Positions 49,426 to 62,205 are shown, counted from the stretch's first letter. The stretch: DNA of 64,000 nt from Saxidomus purpurata (GCA_022818135.1 JAFMSR010000001.1:4083466-4147465), one strand, 5' to 3'. The notes: generated by a model not told the origin, from the sequence alone. Translations and numbers: made by a program.

Positions 49426-52400
49426 AGAAATACAAAATGTTTTAAGATTACAGTATTAGATATGGGCAGTGATGCATTGTTCAAGGTTTTATTAGGAATG
49501 GAAACCAGTAACTTATTTTATACCAGAGTACTTGGTCCTTCTTCTGAATAACATATTCCTTTATCCAAGGTTATTCTTTTGACACAATAAATAAGTGACC
49601 CTAATGTCTTGTAATTGTGCCATACATACTGGATTGATTGACCCGATGACAAATTCTGTTTTTTATACTACATTTTCTGCATACTAGAACATTGGAATCA
49701 ATGTATGAGTTAGCACGGCTACTTATATCTAGTTGCACATGGTGACTTTGTATGCAGTCTATAGTAACAGTACTGGTCATTACCTGGCAAAGAAGAGTTT
49801 ATTTCAATCACTGTATTTCGACATAAAATAATCAGAATCATACACTTGTCTTTTTGTTTATATTTGTATCTTTTTGAACAGTCAGAGCTATTGTTGCTAC
49901 AGGAGCATCATGCCTTCCTTAATTGCCAGCAGCCTTGAAAATCAGTTTAAATAAGTATTGAGCTAACTGGAAAACACAGTGCTATAAGATAAGCTATGGA
50001 AAGACAGAGCAGTTATTTAATGTACCATATCCGCCACTTCTTCCATCTGCATAAAAAAAGAACACCAAAATGCAGAAGCTTTACTGCACCCAGCATGACC
50101 TTGGTCAACATCAGGGGGAGTATTTCAGAAGTGACAGCAAGTTTCATGAGAATGCTTTACCAATTAGTTATACCCAAAATTGATTCTTCCTTCCATACAT
50201 GTAAGCAATTTGCTACCAACATCAATCAAACTTAATGGATATCTGCCATTTGTGAGTTTCATACCCTTATATTTATAATCTGTTCTGAATAATTTGACCA
50301 GATCCACTTCACTGGTAACACAGGACAAGGGGCCTATAGACAAAATATTTGGAAATTAGCTATTTTGCATATTCTAAATTAAGAAATAACATTTCAATTT
50401 GTATGTGAACATTTCAGATTTATAGAATGCAGTAAATATAAAACGTTACACCATTCTGAATATATATACCTAACAAGTCTCTGCTAACTGTCAAGATTAC
50501 ATCACATACCATAAGCTGACCTTGACCATGTCAGCAGGCATGGTTGAAACAGGGATTTTACACTTTGTCTTGATGGGATGAACGTTTGATCAAAGTTGCA
50601 TGAAAATCCTTCAGGGGCTTAGGTATTATGGAGTAGACCACTAAGCGTGACCTTTACATTGAGCTGACAGATTTGGGACATAGGTTCAGCACATTGTCTT
50701 CATGAAATGACCATTTGACCAAAGTTATATAAAAATACTCCAAAGGGGTTTAGGAGATATGGAGCAGACACGAATGTTACAGACGGACAAAGACCATTCC
50801 TTTGTGGCTGGGGATAACTAGTGATCAGTTAATATCTTACATTTAACTTTGTTATCAAGTAATAACTCTTTACAACAAAATAGGCTGTTACTTCTACCAG
50901 AATACATTTTAAATGTGAATATTTTGCGCTTAATATATCCTTTAATATCAAAAACACATTTAAAATATAGGAAGATTTCTTCATATTACCTCCTGACTTA
51001 GGTCAGGTAGCTACCTGGTTACAACAAGATTGGCCAAGAGACTGGTACCAGTACATGTTTATGATGGGTATGCAAAAATATAATTACAGGAAATACAAAA
51101 TTATAAAAAAACAAAAGTGCCAAGATGGCCCTTTAGCACTCACCTGTGACTTATGACAATATGTGACCAAACTTCAACTCTAAACTATATATCATAAACA
51201 CAAAACTCTGTTTGACCTTGTGTTTTTTACTAAGCCATAAACCTATTTGACCAAGTCTTTCCCACATGATGATTGGGTTGTAAATGTCACCTGTATGGTA
51301 TTTGACACAATCGTTTTAAGTCCAGTGACAATGTTGACCCAAGTTAAATACTCAGCTTAGCTTTTGATCATGGCAATCATACTAACCAAGTTTCATGACG
51401 ATCCAATGAAAAATGCCACCTCTATTGCATATCTATGATTTGAACCTGTGACCTAGTTTTTGACCCTAGATGACCCATATTCATTTCGGCCTAGATTACA
51501 TTAAGACAATCATACTGACCAAGTTTCATGAAAATCCAATGAAAAATGCAACCTCTTTGCATACACAAGGTTTTTCTATGATTTGACCGGGTGACCTTGT
51601 TTTTGACTACAGATGACCTATATTCCAACTCAACCTAGATTTCATCAAGGTAGTCATTCTGAAGTTTCGTGAAGATCCAGTGACAAATGCAACCTCTATT
51701 GCATAAACAAGGTTAAGTGTGGACAGACAGACTATAGACATACAACAGACATCAGGCCATCACAATATCTCACCTCAGCACTTCGTGCTCCGGTGAGTTA
51801 AAAATACATATTTTAAGTGATAATGGTATAAAATGGTAATACTTAAAAAACAGAACTTTTCCTATAAGAAACGTAATTATGCTCATGATCATGATGATCA
51901 ATTCTGGAGATGTAATGATTTACATGATTTTCTTTGCTACATGTATACAATGTATGAATATCAAATTATCAAAACTTCGATGTAGTGTTAGTAGGCTATA
52001 GTGAAAGATTGCAAAATGCAAGTAGAGTTATATACATGTACCTCACATTACATATATTCATTTTAGAGCGTAAAGAAGTGTTAAATAAAAAGTTTTAGTT
52101 AAAGAAAAGCAATAGCTAATTTTAAAACAGTAAATTAAACTTCAGGAGGAAAGTGGATCCGAATACATATAACTTTGTGATTATGTAACTTGTCAGATTT
52201 TAAAGGTACAAAGCATTTCAATTTCAAAGCCATTCTTCTGATACAAAATGCACATCATGCAATGTTGACTTAAACACATAACTTAGCCAAGACATATGGT
52301 TTTGACTTAAAACATGTAAAAAGTCCAAAAGGTACAAAACTCATACAAAAATACAATTTACAGTTATATGACTTCCATTCCAGAGTTATCTTATGATGAT

Positions 52401-52974
52401 AGGTAAGTGCAATAGCTTTACAGATACAAGAGGAAAGTGCCAAAGTGGACCTAAACATGAAGCTGAACCATGTTCCTCTGCTGACAGCAATAGCTCAGTG
52501 GTGTTTTACTCAGAAAAGGCTGTTCAATGTATTTGCTAAAAATGATTTTTTTCTGAAGGAAGAACTTATTTTTCCCACCTATTGTTTGTCAACTACATGT
52601 ATTCATGCATGTTCTTCAGTGACAACTAATGAACAAACAAACATGATCTTTTCCTATATGTAACCCTATCTGACAGTAGATAAATATTGTATTGTACGAG
52701 ATATCTACCAATTAGCATAACTGCTAATTTCTAGAAATTCAGCATCTCACATCCAAAACAGGATATTCATTCTCTACAACTTTGGTTTGTCACACTCTTA
52801 ACAGATTCCAAAATACTTTGTTATGTAATAATTTAGTGTTTCATACTCGTTCAGGTTGTTCATTTGTTAAAATTTCATATTCACCTCTATCTTCAACATT
52901 CACTACACAATGACAATGTCTTCTCTAATGGTTTCAAATTCTAAGCTGTTCAGTTGATTTGCTGCCTGTTCATT
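49426..52974. other. Intergenic, no gene seen
   Basis: Holds a degenerate repeat (about 50500-50820: 'aaagttgcatgaaaatcctt', 'aagcgtgacctttac'), family A copy 5 (51112-51798), and the likely 3' UTR of the zinc-finger gene at its right edge. The short open frames have no protein-like features. Confidence 0.5.
51112..51798 (-). mobile_element. Hairpin-ended tandem-core element, family A copy 5 (short)
   Basis: Left edge CAAAAGTGCCAagaTGGCCCT (the hairpin has a mismatch), then 'tagcaCTCACCTG'. Two to three diverged units with 'gtgacctagtttttgaccct' and 'accaagtttcatga' follow, then a GACAGACAGACT tract, and it closes with CCGGTGAGTTA. It has fewer units than copies 1, 3 and 4. Confidence 0.65.
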
Positions 52975-54710
52975 CTAGTCATTAGAACTATCAACTGGTG
53001 CATCAGTTTTATCAGTAAAAGAACACTTTACTTCATGGTTTTTACGAGCAACGTTGTGTGCGAAACCTGTTCCACAAAATTTACACTCATAAGGCTTTTT
53101 CCCAGTATGCTGTCTCATGTGCGACTTCAAGTTCCATCTGGTTGAAAACCTTTTGCCACAATAATCACATGCAAATAGTCGTATCTTTAAGTGTACTCTT
53201 TCATGCCTCTGTAAGGTTGTTTTATTTGCAAAAGCCTTCTCACAATGAGCACACTTGTAATTCTTTTCACCTGTATGAATGAACTTGATATGTGACTTAA
53301 GACCTGCTTTAGTTCTAAATGCTTGACCACACTGTTCACAAATGCACGGTCTTTCTCCACTATGAATTAGCAAATGACTTTGGAGAGTTTTGTTTGCACA
53401 AAAAGCCCTATTGCAATGAATGCAAGTAAATTTTCCCTTACATGCCATGGAATGTTTGTTGAATTTCTCCCTTTTCTCAAAACATTTCCCACATCTTTCA
53501 CAAATATGATAATCATTTCTTTTATGTAGTAAAATGTGAGACTCCAAGTTGCTATACTTAACAAATTTTTTCCTACATATTGGACAATTTAGGAGAGATG
53601 GGTCATGTTCGGCCATATGCCTGGTCAAATCATATTCAGATATAAGCGCTTTATTGCAAACTGAACAACTGTGTGGAAACTCGCCATTATGATTCTCTTT
53701 AATATGCTGTTGGAGATTTTCCTTCCATTTAAAGCAGATCGTTTTGGGGCACTTCCCACAGATATGATTAAAACGTCGAGCTGTATCGCAGTCATGAGTC
53801 ATGGACTCCTCTGGCTTGCTAAATACCATGTAACAGTTGTTACATTTTGAAGGGTAAGTGTCATAGTGTTTACCTTCTATGTGGATACTCCAGCTTTTAT
53901 ACCAAGCAAATTTCTGTGGACAGACGGAGCATTTAAAATATTCTATATCAGTTCTCTTTGTATATTTCCTCTTCTCCTTTTTGTCTTCCAAGTTCCCATT
54001 CTTATCACTTGATGACACTGGTTTCAATGTATATTTCTCTGTTTTTCTAGAGATCTTTTGTTTCTTCTTAGGCACATACATGTCATTGCTTTTAAATGCT
54101 TTTGTCTGTTTACCTTTTTTCATCAATTCAAATAGCACAAATTGGTTGTCTTCATCATAACTGCTGGTACCTTTTCCTTTACCACCATCTTCATCAGCAG
54201 AAAGGTTTGCATCACTTTCATTTGATACACAATTGAATGTGTTAGTCAGCTCATCATTTGAATTTGGGGAGTATGGTTCAGTGTCACCATTACTAGACTG
54301 ATCTATTTCTTGCTTAACAACTACATGGCTATCAATGAATGTATCTTCATCATTAGGTTCTTCTTTCACAACAGGAATCATGTTATGCAGCCCCAGTTTA
54401 TCACAATATTTCTGTGTAAATTTATGTTCATCAATTACATCCAGATAGTTTGCTTCAGTATAAGTATCCAGCTCATCTGTCTGGGTAGATGTAGTTTCAT
54501 CTGATTTTGCATCTGTTTGTGTCCCAGATGACATTGTCACCAAGGATTTAGTGGCTGGGAACATCGGTCCCAATTCAACTTCATCAGTTTGAACTTCAAT
54601 GCAGCAATAGTCATGTTTTGGGAAAGCAGTTCTAATCAAGTGATGATAGAAGTAACTTCCACCTTCCCTATGCTCTGTTAAGTGACGGTGTAAAACCAAA
54701 AGTGAGTCAG
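52975..54710 (-). CDS. C2H2 zinc-finger protein, large 3' exon (5' end missing)
   Basis: Likely nuclear DNA-binding regulator. The exon starts at 54710 after the acceptor TCTATTTCTAG and runs to TAG at 52977-52975, about 578 codons. The open frame continues upstream to 54840, but those hydrophobic residues are intron read-through. N-terminal part: acidic, with VQTDE, GTQTD and STQTDE motifs and two sumoylation-type VKEE/VKQE sites. A basic stretch (KKKQKISRKTEKY) follows. About ten C2H2 or C2HC fingers then lie between about 53945 and 53020, for example CPICRKKFVKYSNLESHILLH and CDYCGKRFSTRWNLKSHMRQH. Some linkers are of the TGEK type (TGEKNYK, SGERPC, TGKKPYE). One early finger is degenerate. 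The upstream exon must end in codon phase 1; MSE-G at 57801-57792 would fit but is very uncertain. No orthologue recognised. Confidence 0.85.
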
Positions 54711-54840
54711 CTAGAAATAGAGAAAATACTAACAGATAATTGCAAGCAAAAGCAGTGAGTGTTACAGTAATTAAAAAAAAACACAATACTTTTGAAAAAA
54801 GAAGAAGAAATGTGTCAAAAGAGATGAACAGTTTCAACAA

Positions 54841-57546
54841 CTTAGCTTGAGAGACATATGGAAAGGGTCTGATGAAAAAACCTTGAAGTCTGCATTGTTA
54901 ACATGACCTGACATTAAAATACATGAAAGATCAAGTCCAATTAACCAGGAGATAGTCATTGACTGACATCGAGATACAATTAATTTTTAGACTGTCCTGC
55001 ACAAAAATGTGAAATTATGCTGAATTTCTGATTCTTTGATAAAATAAGTAAAGGCGGAGCTTTAAGTCACAGGTAATGAGGTATTATATTCTTATCATTT
55101 AACTGTTAAAATTCAGTTATATTGATATCCCAACAAAACACATAAAATGGACATCTTGTAGGCAAAAAAAAAAAGAAAACAAATTTTGTAAAACAATTAT
55201 TAGGTAATATGTATACTATCTAATTACAAAAAGTATAGAGTATGTGTCAAGTAGCCTAATTCATTCAGTTCTCCGGTTTGACCCATTTATTCTTTTATCT
55301 GATATTTTTATAGTTGTCAGTGCACAGCTAAAAACTATCTAGCTGGCCTCAAGATCTAATTAATTACACTATCAAGTGACTCTTGTCCCTTTTGCGCTGA
55401 CACTAATTAACTTAAGTCCAGCCACGAAATTCCACAAGGGCTGACATCATGCCCTTTTCATACATGTATCAGATAATATAAGTATAATTTGGTTTACCAG
55501 TATCATATGCCATATATTTTTTAAATCCTTAGTACCATTCACCCATTTCATTTTATCAAACGAGAAAGTATGGCAAACTGTAATAATTCTTGCTACTTCT
55601 TGCAATCTTCTTTCGCAGGAAGTGATTTTATGGATACAATTATTACTGTTAATAGGATTTAGATTATAAGGAGGCTATATGCACATGTGCAAATTAGATG
55701 CATAGGATCTGGCTCTTTAAAGATACACAGACGATAGGATAATTTGTGAAAAGTAGCAAATAAACAGGCAGAAATAAATTGTTCGAGGCAGTCTCAGGTA
55801 GAAATGTAGAGCAAACACTGGTTTATGTGTAGTCAAAGGAGAAATCACATACATGTATAAATGCGGTGTTAAAAGATATTCAGTTCATTCCATTCATTTG
55901 TACAAGTCATTGCTTTCTTGGAGTATACTAAGTGAACGAAGTGCGCATGACAAGTTTGTCTTTAAAAAGTATTGATATATAAAGTTTGTCTCCTAAATAT
56001 GTTTAAACGAAGATATTCGAGTATGAACAAAAACACTCATGATCGCAGTGAAGTGCAGGTAAATATTTCCTATATATTATATATATTTTCTCGTACAACA
56101 AGTGTTCTCTGGCCTCAACAAATGCTCAACATCTATTGATTTGGATGAAAATTTTAAAAAATGGCCTTGGCACTTTCGGTTTCTATTGGTGACAACTTCC
56201 ACCTTCCAACCTTCAATAACTTCAAATCATTGCGGGTGGAAATAAAGAACTTAGTGAAAGTTACATACTACTTCATACTCATAGTGTAAAGAAAATGACT
56301 TTCCCTGGTGTGAAGCACCTCACCTTGTTAAAAAACATCATCTGCCCCATTTTCTAAAGTTTGCTCTCAATTTTTCTCCCTTAAACCAAGTTTGCACTCA
56401 CTATACACCTACCCCCCTGCTTATGCTAAATTTTGATAACTTTGGTTCTACCAATGAGTGTCCTTTAATTGGTTTTACTTACTCACTTACAGCTGTCCTA
56501 GCAATCGCAGTATTGTAAGTCTACTTTAAACATACCAGAAAAATCGCAGCCTCCACATCTAAATGCATAGCTATCAATCAAATAGTTGCATCTATACATG
56601 AGTTCCATAATAGCGTTGTTTATCTTCTAGTTTATTTTGTTATACAAATGGTGTAATTTTAGTCAAGGGAGGCAACTTTACTCCCACCATCTACGGACAA
56701 CTTCTTAAATGCTGACGCATAAGCTGATGATGATGATATGATAAAGGAAAGTGCAGGCTTCACTATTTCCTCTTTGAAGGCAAACCTATTTTACAGGTTG
56801 ACATTTTAGAGTTGTCCGCCTTTGACAGTTCATACCTCGATGAAATGCAGAAAAAATACATACATGTATCTACTTTTTATTGACATATATTGAACAGGAC
56901 AACCCGTAAAGCTTATGCAATGCTACACAAGCTTATAAATTTATCTCTGATTGAACTACCTGTGCTCGTCTGCATACCCAGGCAGCCACCCACACACCAC
57001 CCCCTACGCCACTACCAAGAAATAAATGTCTGTCAAAGAAACCCATCTACCTACTTCCCGTTTGCCCGCAAAGAAGCGGTTCTGTCAAGTTTGTCCAAGC
57101 AACGTCAATAATAATCTTTGAATAGATTTCTTATAGATCTATATTTATAAAATTTGACTTGGACTCTTTCTAATAATTAAAAATCGAGATATCAGTAATT
57201 CCAATCCCCAAAATATTTCGCTTCCACACAATAGTATTGGTTTCGCAGTTTTTTTCTCAAAGAATTCAATTTGTAATTCATATGGCAATGATTGTCTTTT
57301 TATTTTTCGTAATAACGAAAACATAGTTTCATTACAATCTCGCCCTATAACCAATTTCCCTTTATAGATGGAATGAATAAGAAATTACCACGCATTTTTA
57401 GGATGGGATATGTGGGTTACCGTAACAGTGGTGACATCGATACAAATAACAAAAGCTGCATCTAGACCCGTTTTCTCGAGACGCCAGCTACTGATTACAT
57501 GTCTACATCATTTGATCCACACAATGTTTTTTTTGTTCTGGGAGAA
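54841..57546. other. Intergenic or intronic, no firm gene
   Basis: Should contain the 5' exon(s) of the zinc-finger gene (minus strand), which I could not identify. It also has partial copies of the short MITE (about 55250-55340 and 56770-56830) and a candidate + strand first exon at 55999-56058, listed separately. Confidence 0.4.
55999..56058 (+). CDS. Candidate first coding exon (tentative)
   Basis: The ATG opens a 20-codon stretch, MFKRRYSSMNKNTHDRSEVQ, followed directly by a splice donor CAG|GTAAAT in phase 0. It could join the exon at 62379 (acceptor ACAGAG|TTA) in frame. The support is only the donor, the purine at -3 and the phase match across a 6.3-kb gap, so it may be chance. Confidence 0.25.
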
Positions 57547-57548
57547 TA

Positions 57549-59376
57549 GCTACACATGCATGCCATAAAAGGAAAGCGACGTTGCATTATCACGCAATAC
57601 TGTGACGTCATATATTCTTAGAGACAACGCAGTTTCCTTCGAAACACTTTCTTGCTTACAGTAGTTAAATATGAATGTAAACACGATGAGTAAAAACAGA
57701 GGAGTATAGCAAATATTAGGGAAATGGAAAGAGACAATTATAAAGGTATTTTGATCCAATACTATATGACCGTCGACGCGCGAAAATGTACCTTCGGACA
57801 TTTGTTACATTATTCAACATAATTGATTGCAAAAAAAAAAAAAAAATAATATCAAACAGGGAATGCCACGTACCGAAAACGCAGCCTCCCCAAAACGAAC
57901 CCCACAGCACCCAGAAGTGCACACCCATAAAATGTACATTTTTGTCACCCTCTTTAAATGCAAAAGCAATGTTAAAAACTGATAGCCACTAAATTTTCCT
58001 CAACAGAAACATAATATTTGCATCAAAACCCTTCAAGACCATTACTATGGCAACAGCGATTTGAAATGGTTCTTTTTTAATTGTGCTATATCCTATCAAA
58101 AAAAGGCATATCGTGGAAAGAAGACATGACATATTCCACCAGATATGATATATATTGAAAGAGTATATAATGTTGCAACAAAAAATAAATGATGCTCAGC
58201 TGTAAGGAAATGATTACCGCAATAATTTACTGCCCATGTAAACTGAAGTGAGTTTTGACGTCAAATTATGGTATGTGACGTCATTTGTAGAGTGAACAAT
58301 GATTCTTAGATTTACTTTTTCAAAATGTTGTAATTATGTATCTACTGGACGTAGGTAACTGAAATTTTCCGATATTGATATTGAAATATTGTTTGTTCAA
58401 AATATGTAAGAAAGCTAGTTTCCAAGTATTATGTCTGAAGGCCCATTTTCCTGTGTCGCTGGTCATATAATTTTAGATTACTGTAAATAGTCCAGGCTAG
58501 AGAAAACTATATTGAATGGTTATAGACTACATTGTATTTGTTTTAATTTTTCTTGCCTTTGGTTTTGTCATTTTGAACTTGAAACTGTCATACACGGTTT
58601 CAGTAGGTTGAGTATTTTTTTCACACTGTTTTGTAAAAGTTCTATTAGATCTAGCATTTTGATAACAAGTATATCATTTCGAATTCAATTCAGTGTTCCT
58701 TCTCCAGATCTTGTGATTTGCATGCTTTTGTTTCGCCTGTGTGCGATCTAAACAAACCAAACGAAAGTAAAGTGTAAACATTGTAATACGTAACATAAGC
58801 CTTTGATTGTCGAAGTCCTGGACGGATTAAAGGGGCACTCCCTACACTAGCAGATTACATTCTCGAAACATAGATTATATGTTCAATAAACGTAAAACGA
58901 TATTTCAAAGAGGAACCTATGGCCAACAATGCCTCATTTTGCCACAATAAATCAATATAGAGGCTTTCTGTAATAGATCGCATTAACCCATTAATTGTAC
59001 AACAACTCTACATAGATTATCGAATGGTTTACGGTACTGTAGTATATTTTAAAGCGCTGATTTAATCGGTAATCACTGAGAATACATAGCTGAAACTTTA
59101 AGGTTAAGTTATAATACATTTATGTTTTGGAGGTTATTTGGTTGACATCAGTTATAGGGTATGTCCCTTTAAAGTAGCTTGGGAGGCCTGGCAATCTTCT
59201 CTTTGTTTAACCCAACGCATGGTCATAATATTCTTTTTTGACGGCTTTCCCATTACTACGTACTTGTTTGGTATTTCAAGGGATGTTAAGCTATGTGTCC
59301 TGGTTTTTTGGTTAGCTTTTTATAAAGCTTCAGACACGGGTTATAATAAAACAGGACCTAATGCCCCTGACATAAT
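57549..59376. repeat. Segmental duplication, copy 1
   Basis: Three blocks (57549-57765, 58466-58690, 59218-59376) recur in the same order and orientation at 59851-62205. Examples are 'gctacacatgcatgccataa', 'cactgttttgtaa(a/t)agtt', 'tatcatttcgaattcaattc' and 'ttggtatttcaagggatgtt'. Copy 1 has extra sequence between the blocks. It contains the uninterrupted site 58541-58557, into whose equivalent the family C element inserted in copy 2. Confidence 0.8.
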
Positions 59377-59850
59377 CTGCTAGATGTAGGGTATGCCCCT
59401 TAACTTTACTTATACTGTACCCTCATCTGATAGAATAATTAGATAAAATGAATTTTGTATGAATGAACAACTAAAAATATGCCAAGAAAAAGGCTCTATA
59501 TAACATTAATAGTTTATTTTTTAGCACATTCACTATTCATTGGAATTTTGTCATTATTGTTCAAATACTGCCTCTGAGTTAATGTTGTCGTCATTTCCGG
59601 TGTCCACATAGCAGAATAAAGTAATGTTTTGAAACTGAGAAATTAATGTATGGAGCATCAAACAAGCTATACACTAGTTCAAGTGACTGGAAAAGAGGTT
59701 AACAATGAAAACACACCGCGCAATACAGCTTCTTTACAAAGCTAAGCTTATAACAATTACGTATTGACGTTACACAAATATTCCGAGTCTTAAAATTCTT
59801 TGACATGCATATATTTTAAATGAACACATGTAATTTAAAGTGAACGAACA

Positions 59851-62205
59851 GCTACACATGCATGCCATAAAAGGAAAGATACGCTACGTTATTTCGCAAT
59901 ACTGTGACGTCATATAATCTTCGAGACAACGTCAACGTTAACAATTTTCTTCGAAACACTTTCCTTACTTACAGCAGTTCGATATGCATGTAAACACGAT
60001 GAGCAAAAACAGAGGAGTATAGTATATTAGGGAAACGGAAAGAGAGAATAATAAAGGTATTTTGACCGGAAACTATATAATTTTAGATTAAATAGTCCAG
60101 ACTAGAGAAAACTATATTTTTATAGTTTTATAGATGTAGTTCGAAAAGATACTTGTACTTGATTTAATTTATCCCCCCGCCGAAGGCGAAGGGGATATTA
60201 GAAATGGTCTTCGTCCGTCCGTCCGTCCGTCCGTCCGTGCGTCCGTCCCAACTTTATCCGGAGCATAACTTCAAAAGTACTTGAGTGATTTTCTTCAAAC
60301 TTCATACACTGACAGAGCACATTGGAAGGAAGTGCAGTGTGTAAGAACAATAACTCTACCTTGCCTACTTTTAGAGTTATTCCCCTTTTATCAGATTTAC
60401 TTGAAAAACCTTGTCCGGAGCATAACTGCAAAAGTACTTGAGGGATGTTCTTCAAACTTAATACACTGACATAGCACATTGGTAGGAAGTGCAGTGTGCA
60501 AGAACAATAACTCTACCTTGCCTACTTTTAGAGTTATTCCCCTTTATCAGATTTACTTTAAAAGTTTTGTCCAGAGCATAACTCCAAAAGTACTTGAGGG
60601 ATTTACTTCAAACTTAATACACTGACATAGCACATTGGTAGGAAGTGCAGTATGCAAGAACAATAACTCTACCTTGCCTACTTTTAGAGTTATTCCCCTT
60701 TATCAGATTTACTTGTCCGAAGCATAACTCCAAAAGTACTTAAGAGATTTTCTTCAAACTTAATACACTGACATAGCACATTGGTAGGAAGTGCAGTGTG
60801 CAAGAACAATAACTCTACCTTGCCTACTTTTAGAGTTATTCCCCTTTATCAGATTTACTTTAAAAGTTTTGTCCAGAGCATAACTCCAAAAGTACTTGAG
60901 GGATTTACTTCAAACTTAATACACTGACATAGCACATTGGTAGGAAGTGCAGTGTGCAAGAACAATAACTCTACCTTGCCTTCTTTTAGAATTATTCCCC
61001 TTTATCAGATTTACTTGTCCGAAGCATAACTCCAAAAGTACTTGAGGGATTTATTTTCTTCAAACTTAATACACTGACATAGCACATTGGTAGGAAGTGC
61101 AGTGTGCAAGAACAATAACTACCTTGCCTTCTTTTGAAGTTATTCCCCTTTATCAGATTTACTTTAAAAGTGTTGTCCAGAGCATAACTCCAAAAGTACT
61201 TGAGAGATTTTCTTCAAACTTAATACACTGACATAGCACAGTGGTAGAAAGTGCAGTGTGTAAGAACAATAACTCTACCTTGCCTACTTTTAGAGTTATT
61301 CCCCTTTATCAGATTTACTTTGAAAGTGTTGTCCAGAGCATAACTCCAAAAGTACTTGAGGGATTTTCTTCAAACTTAATACACTGACATAGCACATTGG
61401 TAGGAAGTGCAGTGTGCAAGAACAATAACTCTACCTTGCCTACTTTTAGAGTTATTCCCCTTTATCAGATTTACTTTGAAAGTGTTGTCCAGAGCATAAC
61501 TCCAAAAGTACTTGAGGGATTTTCTTCAAACTTAATACACTGACATAGCACATTGGTAGGAAGTGCAGTGTGCAAGAACAATAACTCTATCTTGCCTACT
61601 TTTAGGCAAATAGAAAAATATCATACCTATACTGATAATGAACATTAATATAATTTTGCAAACCTTCTCTTCATTGCCTTATTCTTTTTCCACTTACTTG
61701 AAAACTGTACTCAGCATGACCATAACTATACGGCTTTTTAAGGATTTCCTCTCACCAAGTAAACTGTACGAAAGTACAACCTTCAGGTAACTTCTTCCTG
61801 GCGGGGGGATTAACCATGTGTAACATGGCTCTTGTTTTTCTTGCCTTTGGCTTTGTCATTTGGAACTTGAAACTGTAACGCACGGTTTCAGTAGGTTGAG
61901 GTTTTTTCACACTGTTTTGTAATAGTTCTACCAGCATTTTTATAGCAAGTATATCATTTCGAATTCAATTCCGTGTTCCTTGGCATGGTCATAATATTCT
62001 TTTGTGACGGCTTTGCCATTACCGGAGAAGCAGAAGTAGATAGTTATGCATTTAAACGACTATTACAATTACACAAGAAGTTGAGCTACGTACTTGTTTG
62101 GTATTTCAAGGGATGTTAAGCTATGTGTCCTGATTTTTGGTTAGCTTTTTATAAAACTTCAGATGCGGGTTATAATAAAACAGGACCTAATGCTCCTGAC
62201 TTACA
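59851..62205. repeat. Segmental duplication, copy 2, with element insertion
   Basis: Blocks 59851-60075, 60083-60170 plus 61835-61980, and 61984-62205 match copy 1. Relative to copy 1 it lacks about 700 bp (57765-58466) and about 530 bp (58690-59218), has about 55 bp extra near 62020-62090, and carries the 1,664-bp family C element. Confidence 0.8.
60171..61834 (+). mobile_element. Hairpin-ended tandem-core element, family C (ends defined by an empty site)
   Basis: Starts ATCCCCCCGCCGAAGGCGAA, followed by (CCGT)n at about 60211-60240. About nine to ten units of 146-156 bp follow ('taggaagtgcagtgtgcaag', 'gagttattcccctttatcag', 'cataactccaaaagtacttg'). Then come a unique stretch, the matching GGCGGGGGGAT at 61800-61810, hairpin CCATGTgtaACATGG, and terminus CTCTTG at 61834. 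It is flanked by T on both sides. It is the only such element in the window with its hairpin on the right. Confidence 0.85.

Noticed and set aside
54711..54840. Hydrophobic N-terminal extension of the zinc-finger frame, looking like a signal or membrane segment
   Set aside because: A strong splice acceptor (TCTATTTCTAG) at 54711 separates it from the conserved-looking exon. The T-rich polypyrimidine tract translates as Leu/Phe by chance.
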